Shown: positions 61,620 through 64,000 of the stretch, piece by piece
How the letters are laid out: each line of letters opens with the position of its first letter
Position numbering within the stretch: position 1 is the first letter of the stretch
Assembly (NCBI GenBank): GCA_019914945.1
Contig: CM034099.1
Location: 21,850,704 to 21,914,703, forward strand
Length of the DNA stretch: 64,000 nt
Reading direction: 5' to 3'
DNA from: Typha latifolia
Lineage: Eukaryota; Streptophyta; Magnoliopsida; Poales; Typhaceae
The notes under the pieces: model-generated
The model's input: only the letters and a program-made list of their open reading frames with translations
What the model was told of the DNA's origin: nothing
Databases searched by the model: none
Program-made: the position numbers and the translations under genes

Positions 61620-63852
61620 ATTGAGGTTGAGAGAGGAGGGTGCACATGCTCTGCACGTGCAGCCTCTCTTCTCTCTCTCCCTCTCCGGCACGCGATGAGG
61701 CGCAGAGAAGATTTTCTCTAATCCGAATCGGATTAGAGTTGATCTTCTTATAATCTACAAATTAAAACCCTAAAAATTATTTCCCCTGCTAAACCATCAC
61801 AGCCCCCCTTCTCTCTCTTTTTCCTCCCCTCTTTCGCTTTCTTCTTCCTTACCATCGGAGTCACGCAGTGGAATCGGCCTGCCGGAGCGTCGCTAGAATC
61901 AGTGGAGACCACCACGTGACTCCTTGGTAAGCCTTCTCCCACCCCTCAAGTTTAATTAAAGAATAATAAGATTTAGCGAAAATACCTAATTTGGGGGTTC
62001 TTCGGCTTCATCAGCAAAGTTGGCCGGCCGACGGCTTCGGGTCACAGCCGCTCCGTCTGGAAGCGTCTTGCCGTTGGCCTCGTGCCGTGGGCATTCACCG
62101 TTGGAGCCCTCGTGGCTCCGGTCGCCGTCGGTCATGGGATCGACCGCCGTTCGCGGGTTCTCCCCCACCTCGCGAGGACGGCGACACTGTATGGGTGTTG
62201 GGAAGCTGGGGGTGCGGCCGGCGAACCGTCGCCGCGGTGGCCGCCAGCGTCTTCCTCTTTCTCTTTTCCTTTCTCTCTCTTTTCCTCTCTCTTTTTCTCT
62301 CGCTCTCTTCGGCTTGGAGAAGACAGACTCGGGCAACCTGAGTCTGGTCTTCTCTCTTTTAGTGTTTGGATTCGGGTCAGGTTGGATCCGAATCCAAGGA
62401 ACCCGACCCGGTTCCATTAGCTAATTGGATTGGGCCTTGGCCCAATCCATTTAGGTGATAGTTGGGTGGGTTGTGGGCCAATTGCAGCCCAGCCCAACTG
62501 ATTTGGACTTATTTTAGCCCAAATTAATTAATTTTGGGTTAAATTGTAGAAAGATTTTAATATTTGTTTTAATTAAAAATGTTATTGTTATTTATTATTA
62601 AAGGTGGTGATTTTTTTAGCACGTGAGCTAGAGATTTGAGATTTCGGTTGTCTTGCCTAGACTTAGGTGAGTGGGTTCACTCACATATTTATTTTATTAT
62701 ATTTCATACCTCTGTCAGACCATGTAAATTTTCTACGTGCAAATTATTTATTTCACCCTTACGTGCAAAAATTTAATTATTACAATTCTTGTATGCAAAT
62801 CTATTCATTTTATCCGTACGTGCAAAAATTTAATTGTTATATTTTCTTTGTGCATTTAATCAGTATACTCAATGCATCACCGTATTTCGTGCAAATATTG
62901 AAATTTGTGAAAAGAAAAATGAGACTAGTATTGATACGACTTAGAGAACAGTCCCGGTATAAATCGCTTGCGATTTTCCGTGGTGACTCAAGTCTATCTG
63001 GAAGTCCAGGGGAAAGTCCTAAATTAGATCACTGCGGTGACTTTCTTAGGTGACTCTAGCGGAGTTAGGAAACAGTCCTAGAATGAATGAGAAAATTTCC
63101 TATGTGACTCTAACTTCTCTCAACGGTTAGAGGAAAAGACAGAGTGTGTTGATCACAAGGTGACACCATCTGATGACCCTAACCGGATCAGCTATGAAGA
63201 AAAGTCCCGAGCGTCATCTCGATGTGACTTCTAGTTGATGTGGATCCACAGGGTTTAGACCTATTGAGACATATGACAGTACAAATAGTAAAAGATGTTA
63301 ATATGTTGAAAACGTGCAAGGTTACAAGTTATGACATCTCTCTATTGTTATCATTGTTATTATTTAGAGAGCATGTCTATTGCATATTGTTATGGATATT
63401 ATTGCTCTTAGTTTAATTTATTCAGCATTAATATGATTTAAAATTTATTTGGTTTTCAAGTGGATTCCACTCACTGAGCTATAGTTGTTAGCTCATGGAT
63501 TCTATTTTTTTTTTGTATTTGTTTATTTATTTCAGGTAATAGTCAGCGGAGCGACCGAGCGAGATGTACTTGGACTCCACCTCCACTTAGGATTCACCTA
63601 TTTATTTTTCCGCTCCTTTAGATTTTATGCTTTAGATTAGAAGTTTTATTTATTTAGTTTAGAGACTCAAAAATATTAACATTGTTTTATCTTTATTGCA
63701 ATTAATTTTAAAATTTAATAAAGCAGATCTTCATTTTATTTATTTATTTTGCCATCGTACACGTAGAAAGTACTAATAAGGCTTCGTGTATCTCAAGTAT
63801 ATTGAGATGCATGGCCGATCATGATTCCTATTTTGGGTCGTGACAATATTTG
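61620..63852 (+). mobile_element. Degenerate LTR-like segment, copy III
   Basis: Resembles copies I and II in layout: pyrimidine-rich leader (61.8 kb), GC-rich stretch (62.0-62.3 kb), GGGCC/CCCAA stretch (62.42-62.52 kb), then the block shared with 44.9-46.0 kb (GAGTGGGTTCACTCAC, CTCAACGGTTAG, GATGACCCTAACCGGATCAG, GTTGATGTGGATCC, CACTGAGCTAT...GCTCA). It ends GTGTATCTCAAG...GATCATGATTCC...GGGTCGTGACA, a common plant Gypsy LTR end. ORFs here are GC artefacts. Start approximate. Confidence 0.65.
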
Positions 63853-64000
63853 TGAACTTATTATAGTTATGAATTGTGATTATGTTATTTGATATTGTGG
63901 CACAGTGCATCATTACAAATTATATATATATTAAATTAGTATTAAAAATTATAGATATATATTATATTTATTTAATTATTTATTTTTATATAAAAATGCT
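63853..64000. other. AT-rich flank at the window end
   Basis: Nothing recognised; TATATATTAAAT-type low-complexity sequence. Confidence 0.5.

Noticed and set aside
61986..62424. Several overlapping ORFs of 110-140 codons on both strands
   Set aside because: All frames are open because the stretch is GC-rich; it lies inside LTR-like copy III and shows no family motif.

Overview
This window is plant nuclear DNA. The evidence is intron-containing genes for plant-specific families, GC-rich first exons next to AT-rich introns, GA/CT and TA microsatellites, MITEs, and a block of nested LTR and LINE retrotransposons. The very GC-rich exons of the receptor kinase and of the second pectinesterase exon suggest a monocot, probably not a grass, but I cannot name the species from sequence alone. 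No rRNA, tRNA, CRISPR or prokaryotic feature was recognised.

Gene-rich half (1-42.6 kb). In order: an LRR receptor-like pseudokinase (+, 405-2524, 2 exons); a decayed pectinesterase fragment (3.99-4.19 kb); an intact type-I pectinesterase with its inhibitor-like pro-region (+, 6914-8960, 2 exons); a RAD4/XPC DNA-damage recognition gene (-, 11231-21782, 15 exons assembled here); a zinc-dependent CAD/mannitol-dehydrogenase-type alcohol dehydrogenase (+, 22981-26306, 5 exons, one with a GC-AG intron); cytosolic glutamine synthetase (-, 29686-32526, 13 exons); a multi-membrane-span RING-H2 E3 ligase (-, 36582-40202, 5 exons); and the last exon of a CPSF73-II type beta-CASP protein (-, 41714-42568) whose upstream exons are not visible. 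Splice junctions were read by eye; in each complete gene the phases close and the total length fits the family. RAD4 and the dehydrogenase are divergent with about 1.2 kb between starts; the dehydrogenase and glutamine synthetase are convergent.

Repeat-rich half (43.6-64 kb). I see three related, long LTR-like segments (about 43.6-46.0, 52.4-54.95 and 61.6-63.85 kb) plus a partial one (60.5-61.35 kb), a degenerate Copia element (46.3-50.98 kb) broken by another LTR-like insertion, the chromodomain tail of a Gypsy element on the minus strand (55.45-55.73 kb), and a decayed LINE (55.74-60.52 kb) that itself carries a 0.94-kb Harbinger-like element. Several short tandem duplications are scattered through this block, some of which break reading frames.

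The genes belong to unrelated pathways (signalling, wall remodelling, DNA repair, alcohol/aldehyde metabolism, nitrogen assimilation, ubiquitylation, RNA 3'-end processing); this is an ordinary eukaryotic neighbourhood, not an operon. I did not find a clear new biological system. The best leads are the abrupt loss of the CPSF73-II gene at the edge of the repeat block, the long-TIR element inside a RAD4 intron, a 46-nt candidate intron in RAD4, the GA repeat abutting a start codon, and the frame-breaking tandem duplications.
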